From Pseudonocardia broussonetiae (GTDB lineage: Bacteria; Actinomycetota; Actinomycetes; Mycobacteriales; Pseudonocardiaceae), in NCBI RefSeq assembly GCF_013155125.1, contig NZ_CP053564.1, positions 5,091,501 through 5,155,500 on the forward strand: a stretch of DNA of 64,000 nucleotides. Reading direction: 5' to 3'. Below are positions 1 through 8,378 of this stretch, piece after piece. A model generated the notes under the pieces. The model was not told the origin of the DNA and did not search any database. It worked only from the letters and a program-made list of their open reading frames with translations. How positions within the stretch are numbered: position 1 is the first letter of the stretch; each line of letters starts with the position of its first letter. The position numbers were made by a program, and so were the translations under genes.

Positions 1-161
1 GCGTGCGGCGGCGGCCCCGCGTCGGGGTTGACCACCGCCTCCAGCATCGTGAAGGCCCCGCCGGTCTGCGCGCCGGTGAGCAGCGTCGTGTACGCGTCAC
101 CGACCAGGAACACGGTGTCGCCCTCGTCCGGCCCGACGACCACCGGCTGCAGATCGGTCAT
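1..161 (-). CDS. Cupin-like protein, 5' fragment (runs off the left edge)
   Basis: Reading leftward from an ATG at 161, the first 53 codons encode MTDLQPVVVGPDEGDTVFLV, then a segment rich in Gly, Thr and Ala ending with VVNPDAGPPPHA. The PDEGDTVFLVGD start and the NPDAGPPPH segment resemble the first strands and metal-binding entry of small cupin proteins, but the histidine motif itself lies outside the window. The gene runs in the same direction as the MetE-like gene at 206-1363 and begins 44 nt after its stop, so they may be co-transcribed. The cupin assignment is inference from a short N-terminus. Confidence 0.55.
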   Translation of the reverse strand, partial: MTDLQPVVVGPDEGDTVFLVGDAYTTLLTGAQTGGAFTMLEAVVNPDAGPPPH

Positions 162-205
162 GCGGGGGACTCGCCCGCGGTGACGGCTCCGTTACGGGCA
201 GGACG

Positions 206-1363
206 TCACGACCAGAGGCGCGCCGACGCGATCCGCGCCCCCTCCGCCAGCGCCCGGAACTTCTCCCACACGACGGTCGGGTGCACCTCGGGGGAGAAGC
301 TGGCGCGGGAGGAGAAGCCGCAGTCGGCCCCGGCGATGACGTTCTCGCGCCCGACGATCCCGGCGTACTGCTCGATCTGGTCGGCGATCAGCTCCGGGTG
401 CTCGACGTAGTTGGTGGCGTGCCCGAGCAGGCCGGGGATGAGGATCTGGCCGTCCTCCAGCGGGATGTCGCGCCAGATCTTCCACTCGTGCTGGTGGCGG
501 GGGTTCGCGACCTCGAACGAGTACGCCCCGGCCGGGATCCTCAGCATCAGCGGCGCGACGTCGCGCAGGTCGATGTCGTGCACGCGCGGCCCGTGGTTGA
601 GGCCGTAGCAGGTGTGCAGCCGGATCTTCTCGCGCGGGATGCCGCGCAGGGCGTGGGAGAGGATCTCGACGTGCTGCTCGGCGTCGGCGCGGCGCTGCTC
701 GGGCGTCGTCTCCGGGTTCTCCGACAGGTACTCGATCAGCCACGGGTCGTCGACCTGCAGCAGGAACCCGGCGTCGACGATCCCGAGGTACTCCTCGCGC
801 AGCGCCTCGGCGACGGCCTCCAGGTACTCCCCGTGCGAGCCGTAGTGCTCGTTGCGGCCGAAGCCGCTCGGGCTCGTGGAGGGCAGGAACGCCTCGACCA
901 CCTGCTGCCCCTCGACGGCGGCGCGCAGGTTGGCGATGTCGGTCTGCAGCTGCTCCTGGCCGACGTAGGTGACCGGGCCGGTGCAGACCATCGTCGTCAT
1001 CGGGCTGACCTGCTCGGTGTACTTGCCGAGGTAGCCGGCGTAGTACTCGGGGAACGCGTCGATCTCGACCTGCCACGACGGCGGCATCAGCTTCTCGCCG
1101 GAGTCGGCGGCGAACCCGGAGAGCCGGTCCTTGACGTAGGTCAGGAAGCTGACCTTGCCCATCTCCCCGTCGGTGACGACGTCGATGCCGGCGTCGACCT
1201 GCCGGTCCACCACCTCCGCGACGGCGGTCGTGACGCGCTTGGTGTAGCCGTCGGCGTCGTAGGGGCGGCCGTGCTCCTTCTCCCGCATGACCTCGAGCAG
1301 GTCACGGGGCCGGGCGAGGCTGCCGACGTGGGTGGTGAGGATCCGGTCGCTGCTGCGCTGCAT
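206..1363 (-). CDS. Cobalamin-independent methionine synthase (MetE) C-terminal-domain family protein
   Basis: This 385-residue protein has the fold of the catalytic half of MetE. The N-terminal HVGSLARP motif (near residues 12-19) is typical of stand-alone MetE-like and epoxyalkane:coenzyme M transferase-like enzymes. Candidate zinc ligands are the His and Cys of LHTCYG near residue 250 and the Cys of GADCGF near 345. At half the length of full MetE it lacks the N-terminal domain, so it probably moves a methyl or alkyl group to or from a thiol on an unknown substrate. The ATG at 1363 lies 9 nt after a TAGCGT -10 hexamer, so the transcript is nearly leaderless. The genome also carries metH (27418), so this need not be the housekeeping methionine synthase. 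Confidence 0.85.
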   Translation of the reverse strand: MQRSSDRILTTHVGSLARPRDLLEVMREKEHGRPYDADGYTKRVTTAVAEVVDRQVDAGIDVVTDGEMGKVSFLTYVKDRLSGFAADSGEKLMPPSWQVEIDAFPEYYAGYLGKYTEQVSPMTTMVCTGPVTYVGQEQLQTDIANLRAAVEGQQVVEAFLPSTSPSGFGRNEHYGSHGEYLEAVAEALREEYLGIVDAGFLLQVDDPWLIEYLSENPETTPEQRRADAEQHVEILSHALRGIPREKIRLHTCYGLNHGPRVHDIDLRDVAPLMLRIPAGAYSFEVANPRHQHEWKIWRDIPLEDGQILIPGLLGHATNYVEHPELIADQIEQYAGIVGRENVIAGADCGFSSRASFSPEVHPTVVWEKFRALAEGARIASARLWS

Positions 1364-1464
1364 GGTCCCGGGACGCTAGGAGCGCGGCGGCCGCGGGGAC
1401 AGGGCCGCGTTCGTGAGGGGGGAACGCGTAACCGGGACGGTCGCCGGTCGTTCGACCGGTTGTG

Positions 1465-2376
1465 ATGCGCCTGAGTCCCGTCCGGATCGCCAAGCTCCTG
1501 CTGCCGGGCACGGTCCTCGCGCTCGGCGTCGTCCTGGCGACGCCGGCGGGCGCCGCCCCGGCCGAGAGCCCGTTCGCGTCGGCCCCGCTGTTCGACTCCT
1601 ACGTGGCGCTGGGCGACTCCTACGCCGCCGGGCCGCTCATCCCGCAGCAGAAGGGCACCCCGCCGGGCTGCCTGCGCTCCACCCGCAACTACCCGTCGGT
1701 CGTGGCCGCGACCGGGCGCGTCCCGGACTTCCGCGACGTCAGCTGCAGCGGCGCCACCACCGAGGACCTCTTCGCCCCGCAGGCCACGTCGGCGGGCACG
1801 AACCCGGCGCAGCTCGACGCGCTGGTCGCGGGCACCACGGGCGTCACGCTCTCCATCGGCGGCAACGACATCGGGTTCGCCACGATCATCTCCGAGTGCG
1901 CGGTGCGCTCGCCCCGCGAGCCGCTGGGCGCGGCCTGCCGCGACTTCTTCACCGGTCCCGACGGCGAGGACCAGCTGCAGGAGCGGATCGAGGAGACCGC
2001 GCCCGACGTGGCCGCCGCGCTCGCGGCGATCGCCGAGCGCGCCCCGGCCGCTGACGTGTTCGTCGTCGGCTACCCGGCGATCCTGCCCGACGAGGGCCCC
2101 GGCTGCTTCCCCGTCGTGCCGTTCAGCCCGGGCGACGTGGCCTACCTGCGCGAGACGGAGAAGGCGCTCAACGCCATGCTGGCCGAGCAGGCCGACGCGG
2201 CCGGGGTCGCCTACGTCGACACCTACGACCGCTTCGTCGGCCACGACGTGTGCACCCCTCCGGGCACGAAGTGGATCGAGGGTCTCGTCCCGACGGCCCC
2301 CGCCGCGCCGGTGCACCCCAACGCCCTGGGCATGCTGTCGATGGCCCAGGACGTGCTGACCGCCGCCCAGGACTGA
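1465..2376 (+). CDS. Secreted SGNH/GDSL-family hydrolase (esterase/lipase)
   Basis: A 303-residue exported hydrolase. Residues 1-30 form a signal peptide: MRLSPVRIAKLLLPG, a hydrophobic stretch, then ATPAGAAPA as a likely signal peptidase I site. Block I is GDSYAAG near residue 50 with the nucleophilic Ser, block III is GGNDIGF near 132, and block V is the HPN near 283 that supplies the catalytic His. Paired cysteines (GCLRS, SCSG, ECAV, ACRD, GCFP, VCTP) suggest disulfides, as in secreted Streptomyces SGNH lipases. A GTG codon directly precedes the ATG and either could start translation. It diverges from the MetE-like gene. The substrate is unknown; lipids or acylated glycans are likely. Confidence 0.87.
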   Translation: MRLSPVRIAKLLLPGTVLALGVVLATPAGAAPAESPFASAPLFDSYVALGDSYAAGPLIPQQKGTPPGCLRSTRNYPSVVAATGRVPDFRDVSCSGATTEDLFAPQATSAGTNPAQLDALVAGTTGVTLSIGGNDIGFATIISECAVRSPREPLGAACRDFFTGPDGEDQLQERIEETAPDVAAALAAIAERAPAADVFVVGYPAILPDEGPGCFPVVPFSPGDVAYLRETEKALNAMLAEQADAAGVAYVDTYDRFVGHDVCTPPGTKWIEGLVPTAPAAPVHPNALGMLSMAQDVLTAAQD

Positions 2377-2396
2377 ACCCGCCCAGCACTGAGCGC

Positions 2397-3986
2397 TCAC
2401 GCCGGTTCGTCGTAGCTGCCCACCACCCGCGACTGCAGCGGGAAGCGGACGGGGGTGTCGCCGAACAGGCGGCGCCGGGCGGTGTCGGCGGCCGTGGCGA
2501 TCGCGTCGACGACGTCGGTCGCGACCTCGGCGGGGCAGTGCAGCAGGACCTCGTCGTGCTGGAAGAACACCAGCTCGGCCGGGCCGCCGCGCAGCAGCAG
2601 GCGCAGCTCGGCGAGCAGCACGAGCGCCCACTCCGCCGCGGTGGCCTGCACGACGAAGTTGCGGGTGAAGCGGCCGCGGGCGCGGGCCCGGGCGGGCTCC
2701 TCGTCGCCGGGGCGGGCCGGCGGGCAGGTGCGGCCGAGGTGCGAGCGCACGAGCCGGCCCGCCTCCCCGTCGCGTGCGGCGCCGTCGACGTAGGCCATCG
2801 CGGCCGGGTAGCGGCGCCGCAGCCGCGCGACGAGCTCGCCCGCCTGCCCGGCGCTCGCCCCGTACATCGCCGAGAGCAGCGCGAGCTTGGCCTGGCCGCG
2901 GTCGCCGCCGAACTCGCGGGCGGCCAGCGCGGCGTAGAGGTCGTCGGCGTCGGGGGCCAGGGCGTGGTCGCCCGACAGGGCCGCGAGCACGCGGGGCTCC
3001 AGCTGCGCCGCGTCGGCGACGACGAGCCGCCACCCCGGGTCGGCCCGCACCGCGCCGCGCAGCGTCCGGGGGATCTGCAGCGCCCCGCCGCCGCGGGTGG
3101 CCCAGCGCCCCGTGACGACCCCGCCGACGACGTACTCGGGCCGGAACCGCCCGTCGCGCACCCAGGTGGCCAGCCAGCTCCAGCCGTGCGCGGCGTGCAG
3201 CCGCGCGAGCTCCTTGTAGGCCAGCAGCGGCGCGACGGCCGGGTGCGCGACGCGGCGCAGCTCCCACGCGCGGGTGGTGGTCAGCTCGTGGCCGGCGCGG
3301 GCGAAGGCGCGCAGCAGCTCGGCAGGGGAGTCGGAGTTGACCGGGCGCCCGAACGCGGCGTCGACCTCCGCGGCGAGCGCGGCCAGCGCCGGCGGGCGGC
3401 CGCCGAGGACCGGGCGCGGGCCCAGCAGCTCGGTGAGCAGGGCGTCGTGCGCGGCCGCGCTCCACGGCAGCCCGTGCGCCGTCATCTCCTCGGCGACCAG
3501 CGCGCCGGCCGACTCCGCGGCGGCCAGCAGGCGCATCCGCGGGTCGGTGAGCGCCCGGACCTGCGCCGCGTGCACGGCGACGACGTCGGCGAGCTCGTCG
3601 CGGGCGGGCCCGGTGTCGAACAGCCCGGGGGAGACCTCGTCCCCGTCGGCGTCGAGCGGAGGGTCGGGATCGGGTGCCCGCCCGGCCAGACGGGCCGCGG
3701 CCGCAGCGAGCCCGTGCGGCTCCCCGTACCGCCCGGCCGCCGCCACCAGCAGCCCCTCCACCAGCTCGACGTCGTGCGCCCGCCCGACCCGCACGCCCGC
3801 CGCGAGCAGCCGCCGGTAGGTGCGCGGGCGGGCCAGCACCCAGCGCGGGGCGTGCTCCCGTTCCAGGTCGGCGACGGCGGCGAGGCCGGGCAGCACCTTG
3901 GCCCCGGCCAGCGGGGTGCCGTCGTCGGTCAGGCGCCGCACCCGCACCGGGCCGTCGCGCGGGCCGGGGTCGAGCGCGATCCTCAT
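2397..3986 (-). CDS. PolA-like DNA polymerase (bifunctional 3'-5' exonuclease/DNA polymerase family)
   Basis: A 529-residue family A polymerase homologue, much shorter than housekeeping Pol I (about 900 residues) and lacking a 5' nuclease domain. Motif A appears as DAAQLEPR near residue 324 (canonical DYSQIELR). Motif B is the Lys and Tyr-Gly of GQAKLALLSAMYG near 355-367. Motif C is QHDEVL near 476, with both carboxylates intact. The N-terminal half shows no clear DxE exonuclease signature, so proofreading is doubtful. The ATG at 3986 overlaps the stop of a 12-codon micro-ORF that itself overlaps the upstream FAD oxidoreductase, implying coupled translation. A role in repair or lesion synthesis is inferred from the family only. 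Confidence 0.85.
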   Translation of the reverse strand: MRIALDPGPRDGPVRVRRLTDDGTPLAGAKVLPGLAAVADLEREHAPRWVLARPRTYRRLLAAGVRVGRAHDVELVEGLLVAAAGRYGEPHGLAAAAARLAGRAPDPDPPLDADGDEVSPGLFDTGPARDELADVVAVHAAQVRALTDPRMRLLAAAESAGALVAEEMTAHGLPWSAAAHDALLTELLGPRPVLGGRPPALAALAAEVDAAFGRPVNSDSPAELLRAFARAGHELTTTRAWELRRVAHPAVAPLLAYKELARLHAAHGWSWLATWVRDGRFRPEYVVGGVVTGRWATRGGGALQIPRTLRGAVRADPGWRLVVADAAQLEPRVLAALSGDHALAPDADDLYAALAAREFGGDRGQAKLALLSAMYGASAGQAGELVARLRRRYPAAMAYVDGAARDGEAGRLVRSHLGRTCPPARPGDEEPARARARGRFTRNFVVQATAAEWALVLLAELRLLLRGGPAELVFFQHDEVLLHCPAEVATDVVDAIATAADTARRRLFGDTPVRFPLQSRVVGSYDEPA

Positions 3987-4021
3987 CCCGGGGAGGTCAT
4001 CGCCGTCCTGGGGGAGGTCAT
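3983..4021 (-). CDS. 12-codon micro-ORF bridging the FAD oxidoreductase and PolA-like genes
   Basis: An ATG at 4021 opens a 12-residue frame, MTSPRTAMTSPG. Its ATG overlaps the TGA of the upstream oxidoreductase (ATGA), and its TGA overlaps the ATG of the PolA-like gene (ATGA). The peptide is encoded by an imperfect tandem duplication: the 16-mer GGGGAGGTCATCGCCG occurs at 3990-4005 and again at 4011-4026, a 21-bp period. Whether the peptide is made is unknown. The double overlap would let a terminating ribosome pass from one gene to the next. Confidence 0.45.
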   Translation of the reverse strand: MTSPRTAMTSPG

Positions 4022-4026
4022 CGCCG
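3990..4026. repeat. Two-copy 21-bp tandem repeat at a gene junction
   Basis: The 16-mer GGGGAGGTCATCGCCG at 3990-4005 is repeated exactly at 4011-4026 with five intervening bases. On the minus strand each copy carries an ATG ACC TCC CC block. It probably arose by slippage and created the micro-ORF. Confidence 0.9.
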
Positions 4027-5547
4027 CGCCAGCAACCCGCGCTGCGGGACCCCGAGGATCTCCTCCGGCCCGGCGCCGACCTCGTCGAGGATGTCGTTGG
4101 CCGCGAGCACCCCGGTGAGCGACGCGCGCTCCATGAGGCCGGTGAGGAACGGCGAGTCGACGTGGTCGCCCGCGATCCGGACGCCCCGCGCGTCGCCGGT
4201 GACGGCGGGCCGGGTGCCCGCGCCGCCCGGCGGCCACGTGGGCGCGGTGGCCTCCATGCGCTGCGCCACGTGCACGACCTCCGCCGCGGCCGTCTCCGGC
4301 CACAGCGCGGCCAGCTCGGCGCGCATGCGGGCGGTGGCGGCGTCGACGTCGGGGGCGTCGCAGGCGTAGGAGTGCAGCTCGACGACCGACCCGCCGGTGC
4401 GCGCCGCCCACTCCGCCGACGGGCGCTCGAGCCGCGAGTAGATCGTGACGGAGTCGAGCGTGGGCTCGCGGCTGACGGCGTTGAACGTGGCCCGCTCCGC
4501 GGCGACGTCGCGGTCGAGCCACAGCCGCGTGACCGCGAACGGCGGCGCGACCTCGATGGCCGCGGCCTTGCGGGCCAGCTTCGGCGCGGCGACGCGCGTG
4601 TCGGGGGAGCCGGCGACCAGGTCGCGCAGCGCGCCCGGGTCGGTGGCCAGCACGAGGTGGCGGGTGCGCAGCGAGGGCGCGGCGTCGATCTCGACCTGCC
4701 AGAGGTGCCGGTCGACGGGGGTGATCGCGCTGACCCGGCTGCCGGTGAGGACCTCGGCGCCCAGCGACTCCAGGTAGGTCCGGAACGGGGCCCAGATGCA
4801 GGTGAGGTGGTCGGTGTCGGGGGCGTCGAAGCCGATGCCCTCGGGGTTGCCGAGGAAGTAGTAGTGGAACATCGCGATCAGCTCGGCGGCCGAGAGCGCG
4901 CCCGGGTCGGCGAAGAACGAGCGGGCGAACGCCTCGAACAGCATCGCCTGCGCGCGGTCGGACATCCCCAGCGACGCGAGGAACTCCGCCGCCGGCATCT
5001 CGTCGAACCGGGCGGTGGTGCGGGCGCGGTCGTAGGCCAGCAGCTGCGCGGCCAGCGACTGGTTCGAGCTCAGCAGGTCGCGCAGGCCGAGGCTGGGGGA
5101 GCGGGCGAACAGCGCGACGAGGTTGAGTGGCGGCGAGCCGGGCAGGCCCGTGAGGTCCTCCGCGGGCCACTCGCGCGAGATCACCGGGTAGCCGCCGACC
5201 GGGCGCAGGAACGACAGCTCCGGGTCGATGCGGCGCAGCATCGCGCGCCAGGTGTAGTAGTGCCGGAAGAAGGCGTGGAACCCGTGCTCGACGACCTGCT
5301 CGGTGCCGTCGGGCAGCGTGTGCGGCCAGGCGCCCAGGCGCCCGCCCAGGGTGTCGGCCGCCTCCACCAGCGTGACGGCGACGCCCCGCTCGGCGAGCAC
5401 GACGGCGGCGCTGATCCCGGCGATCCCGCCGCCGACGACGACGGCCTCCGTGCCCACCGGGGCCCCGCGGGGACGGCGCGGGTCGGCCGGCACCAGGACG
5501 CGGGGACGCATGCGCAGGGGGGCGGCGCGGGAGAGCAGTTCGTTCAC
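4018..5547 (-). CDS. FAD-dependent oxidoreductase, phytoene desaturase / isorenieratene synthase-like
   Basis: A 509-residue flavoprotein. An N-terminal dinucleotide-binding motif VVVGGGIAGISAAVVLAERG starts near residue 34, followed by VEAADTLGGRLGAW, typical of the amine oxidase/CrtI superfamily. The segment VEHGFHAFFRHYYTWRAMLRR near residues 85-105 resembles CrtU-type carotenoid desaturase/methyltransferases. No other carotenoid gene is visible nearby, so the substrate is uncertain. The GTG at 5547 lies 6 nt after a TAGGGT -10 hexamer, so the mRNA is probably leaderless. The stop overlaps the start of the micro-ORF leading to the PolA-like gene. It diverges from the LLM oxidoreductase at 5667. 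Confidence 0.8.
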   Translation of the reverse strand: MNELLSRAAPLRMRPRVLVPADPRRPRGAPVGTEAVVVGGGIAGISAAVVLAERGVAVTLVEAADTLGGRLGAWPHTLPDGTEQVVEHGFHAFFRHYYTWRAMLRRIDPELSFLRPVGGYPVISREWPAEDLTGLPGSPPLNLVALFARSPSLGLRDLLSSNQSLAAQLLAYDRARTTARFDEMPAAEFLASLGMSDRAQAMLFEAFARSFFADPGALSAAELIAMFHYYFLGNPEGIGFDAPDTDHLTCIWAPFRTYLESLGAEVLTGSRVSAITPVDRHLWQVEIDAAPSLRTRHLVLATDPGALRDLVAGSPDTRVAAPKLARKAAAIEVAPPFAVTRLWLDRDVAAERATFNAVSREPTLDSVTIYSRLERPSAEWAARTGGSVVELHSYACDAPDVDAATARMRAELAALWPETAAAEVVHVAQRMEATAPTWPPGGAGTRPAVTGDARGVRIAGDHVDSPFLTGLMERASLTGVLAANDILDEVGAGPEEILGVPQRGLLARR

Positions 5548-5666
5548 CCCCCGACCCTATGCGGGGCCCCCGACAGCCGCCCGCGGACGACGTCCCCACG
5601 ACGTCCTCACGACGGCAGGCGGCGCCGGGGCGGAATGCGGGGCGCGCGGGCCGGGTTGCGCCGAGC

Positions 5667-6506
5667 ATGACGGTCGCACTCGGTACGTACGGCATCTGGC
5701 GGCACGCGGGCGGGCTCACCCCCGACCTGGCACGGGAGATCGAGGCCCTCGGCTTCGGTGCGATCTGGATCGGCGGGTCCCCGCTCGGGGACCTCGCGCT
5801 GGCCGAGTCGCTGCTCGACGCCACCGACGGCATCGCCGTGGCCACCGGCATCGTGAACATGTGGAAGACCCCGGCCGAGGAGGTGGCGGCGTCCTACCAC
5901 CGCATCGAGGCCCGCCACCCCGGCCGCTTCCTGCTCGGCGTCGGCATCGGCCACCCCGAGGCCACCAGCGACTACACCCGCCCCTACGCCACGATCGTCG
6001 ACTACCTCGACGCCCTCGACACCGCCGACGTGCCGGTGCAGGGCCGCGCGCTCGCCGCGCTGGGCCCGAAGGTGCTGAAGCTCTCCGCCGAGCGGACCGC
6101 GGGCGCCCACCCGTACCTGACGACGCCCGAGCACACCCGCGAGGCGCGGGAGATCCTCGGTGCGGGCGTGCTGCTCGCCCCCGAGCACAAGGTCGTCGTC
6201 GACACCGACCCGCAGCGCGCCCGCGCCACCGGCCGCCCGTTCGTCCACAAGCCCTACCTGGGCCTGCGCAACTACACCTCGAACCTGCTGCGCCTGGGCT
6301 GGACCGAGGACGACATCGCCGACGGCGGCAGCGACCGCCTCATCGACGCCCTCGTCGCGCACGGCGACGCCGGTGCGGTCGCGGCCCGGCTGGCCGAGCA
6401 CGTCGACGCCGGCGCCGACCACGTGTGCGCGCAGGTCCTCACCGAGGGCTTCGCCGAGCCGCTGCCCCCGATGCGGGCCCTCGCGGAGGCGTTGGAGCTC
6501 TCCTGA
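5667..6506 (+). CDS. LLM-class F420-dependent oxidoreductase
   Basis: A 279-residue luciferase-like monooxygenase fold protein, closest in pattern to the TIGR03620-type F420 oxidoreductases. It opens with VALGTYGIWRHAGGLTPDLAREIEALGFGAIWIGGSP, contains an internal LLGVGIGHPEA segment and ends with QVLTEGF-ADPLPP-like residues. The ATG at 5667 begins the family's usual first strand, so earlier in-frame codons were not used. Members use reduced coenzyme F420 to reduce or oxidise small molecules; the substrate cannot be told from sequence. It stands alone and converges with the MFS gene at 6517. Confidence 0.85.
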   Translation: MTVALGTYGIWRHAGGLTPDLAREIEALGFGAIWIGGSPLGDLALAESLLDATDGIAVATGIVNMWKTPAEEVAASYHRIEARHPGRFLLGVGIGHPEATSDYTRPYATIVDYLDALDTADVPVQGRALAALGPKVLKLSAERTAGAHPYLTTPEHTREAREILGAGVLLAPEHKVVVDTDPQRARATGRPFVHKPYLGLRNYTSNLLRLGWTEDDIADGGSDRLIDALVAHGDAGAVAARLAEHVDAGADHVCAQVLTEGFAEPLPPMRALAEALELS

Positions 6507-6516
6507 CGCCCGGGCG

Positions 6517-7989
6517 TCACCGGGTCGGGTGCACCTGCGGCCCGGTGACGCCGCAGTGCGCGCACTCCTCGATCCGCACCCGCTCGACGGGCTCCGCCGG
6601 TGCCGACCGCCGGACCAGCGCGAACGCCGTGACCGAGGCGAGGGCGAGCAGCCCGGCGCCGATCGTCATCGCGGTGCGGAAACCGGAGTCGAAGGCCGCG
6701 GGGTCGGTGTAGTCGGCGCCGGAGATCCCGGCCAGTCCCGGCACGACGGCGACCGACAGCAGCCCGGCCGCGCGCGCGACCGCGTTGTTGACCCCCGACG
6801 CGGAGCCCGCGTAGCGGTCGGGCGCGGCGTCGAGGACCGTCGCCGTCAGCGGGGCGACGGTGAGCGCCAGGCCGGCACCGAACACCAGCACGGCGGGCAG
6901 CACGTGCAGCAGCCAGGTGGCGTCGGCGCCGACCCGCAGCATGAGCAGCAGCCCGCACGCGCTGACCAGGGGGCCGACCGTGAGCGGCAGCCGTGGCCCG
7001 ATCCGCCCGGCCAGCGCGCCCGCGCGGGCGGAGAACACCAGCATGACGGCGGTGACCGGCAGCAGCGACGTGCCCGCCGCGAGCGGGGTGAACCCGGCGA
7101 CGGTCTGCAGCTGCAGGACGAGCAGCAGGAACACCACGCCCAGCGCGCCGTAGATCAGCAGCGTCACGGCGTTGGCGGCGCTGAAGGTCCGGTTCGCGAA
7201 CAGCGTCGGCGGCACCAGCGGGTGCTTCGACCGCCGTTCCACCACGACGAACGCGGCCAGCGCCAGCACGCCCACCACGAGCCCGGTGACGAGAACGGGC
7301 GTCGGCCCGGACTCCCCGAGCCCGGTCAGCGAGTACGTGAGCGCCCCGAGCGCGAGCACGGCGAGCACCGTGCCGGACACGTCGAGCCCGGGCGCGGACT
7401 CCGGGTCACGGCTCTCCGGCACGTGCTTGAGCGCGACGACGACGATCAGCGCGGCCAGCGGCAGGTTGATGAGGAACACCGCCCGCCACGACCACTCGAC
7501 GAGCCAGCCGCCCAGGAACGGCCCGATCGCGCCGGCGATCCCGCCCAGCCCGGACCAGGCGCCGACGGCCGCGGCCCGGTCCGGCCCGTGGAACGACGCC
7601 GAGATCAGGGCGAGGCTGCCCGGCGTCAGCAGGGCCCCGCCGACGCCCTGCAGCGCGCGGGCCGCGATCAGCGTGCCGACGTCGGGCGCCAGCCCGCACA
7701 GCAGCGAGGCCAGCGCGAACCACACCACGCCGACCAGGAACACCCGCCGCCGCCCGAACCGGTCGCCCAGCGACCCGCCGAGCAGGATCAGCGCGGCGAG
7801 GGTGAGGGTGTAGGCGTTGACGGTCCACTGCAGCGCGGTGAACTGCGCGTCGAACTCGGAGCCGATCGACTCCAGCGCCACGTTGACGACGGTGCCGTCG
7901 ATGAGCGCCAGCCCCGAGCCCAGGACGGTGGTGAACAGCACCCAGCGCCCGGCCGTCGTACCCATCCGGAGCCCGCCCGCGGTGGTCAT
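6517..7989 (-). CDS. MFS drug exporter, DHA2 (14-TMS, EmrB/QacA-like) family
   Basis: A 490-residue membrane transporter with about 14 hydrophobic segments. Signature motifs include LIDGTVVNVALESIG in TM1, WTVNAYTLTLAALILLGGSLGDRFGRRRVF (motif A after TM2) and ALQGVGGALLTPGSLALISASF in the TM4-TM5 region. The C-terminal tail carries EECAHCGV, a small Cys pair of unknown role. These features fit proton-driven export of hydrophobic compounds. The ATG at 7989 sits 6 nt after TAGGCT; a second in-frame start lies nine codons in (MGTTAG). No dedicated regulator adjoins it. Confidence 0.88.
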   Translation of the reverse strand: MTTAGGLRMGTTAGRWVLFTTVLGSGLALIDGTVVNVALESIGSEFDAQFTALQWTVNAYTLTLAALILLGGSLGDRFGRRRVFLVGVVWFALASLLCGLAPDVGTLIAARALQGVGGALLTPGSLALISASFHGPDRAAAVGAWSGLGGIAGAIGPFLGGWLVEWSWRAVFLINLPLAALIVVVALKHVPESRDPESAPGLDVSGTVLAVLALGALTYSLTGLGESGPTPVLVTGLVVGVLALAAFVVVERRSKHPLVPPTLFANRTFSAANAVTLLIYGALGVVFLLLVLQLQTVAGFTPLAAGTSLLPVTAVMLVFSARAGALAGRIGPRLPLTVGPLVSACGLLLMLRVGADATWLLHVLPAVLVFGAGLALTVAPLTATVLDAAPDRYAGSASGVNNAVARAAGLLSVAVVPGLAGISGADYTDPAAFDSGFRTAMTIGAGLLALASVTAFALVRRSAPAEPVERVRIEECAHCGVTGPQVHPTR

Positions 7990-8023
7990 CTCCGGAGCCT
8001 ACGGCGGCTAGCCTGGTCCGGTC

Positions 8024-8368
8024 ATGACGATCAACCCCGCCGTGGCCCGGGCCGCCCCGCTCCTGCTGCTCGCGGTGTCCTGCGCCGCGCCGCCCGCCCC
8101 GGCTCCCGCGCCGCCGCCGCCGGACCCGGTCGAGCAGTGCGCGTCGGCGCTGCTCTACTGGGCCCCGCAGGACCTCGGCGAGGCCCCGGACCAGGGCTTC
8201 GACGACTACCAGCAGCGGGGCCTGTCCACGCAGCAGTACACGGAGCTGCGCGCGCTCGTCGCCGAGGCGGCCGCACTGGGCCCGGACCGCCCGGCCGACT
8301 TCCTGCCCGCGCGCGCCCGCGCGCTGTGCGCCGCACTCGGGCCCGAGCCGACCCGGGGCTACCCGTAA
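8024..8368 (+). CDS. Putative small lipoprotein/secreted protein, unknown function
   Basis: A 114-residue protein. The N-terminus MTINPAVARAAPLLLLAVSC is a short signal peptide ending in a lipobox-like AVSC, followed by an Ala/Pro linker (residues 22-38) and a small helical domain with two further cysteines. No family was recognised. The start lies 9 nt after a TAGCCT -10 hexamer, back to back with the leaderless promoter of the MFS gene. It is followed after 10 nt by the crotonase-family gene, which has its own -10-like TAACCT. Confidence 0.7.
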   Translation: MTINPAVARAAPLLLLAVSCAAPPAPAPAPPPPDPVEQCASALLYWAPQDLGEAPDQGFDDYQQRGLSTQQYTELRALVAEAAALGPDRPADFLPARARALCAALGPEPTRGYP

Positions 8369-8378
8369 CCTCGCGGTC

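Noticed and set aside
2250..4118. A 622-codon open frame on the plus strand across the PolA-like gene
   Set aside because: It is antisense to a gene with clear family A polymerase motifs and has the Arg/Gly/Pro/Ala-rich composition of a high-GC shadow frame.
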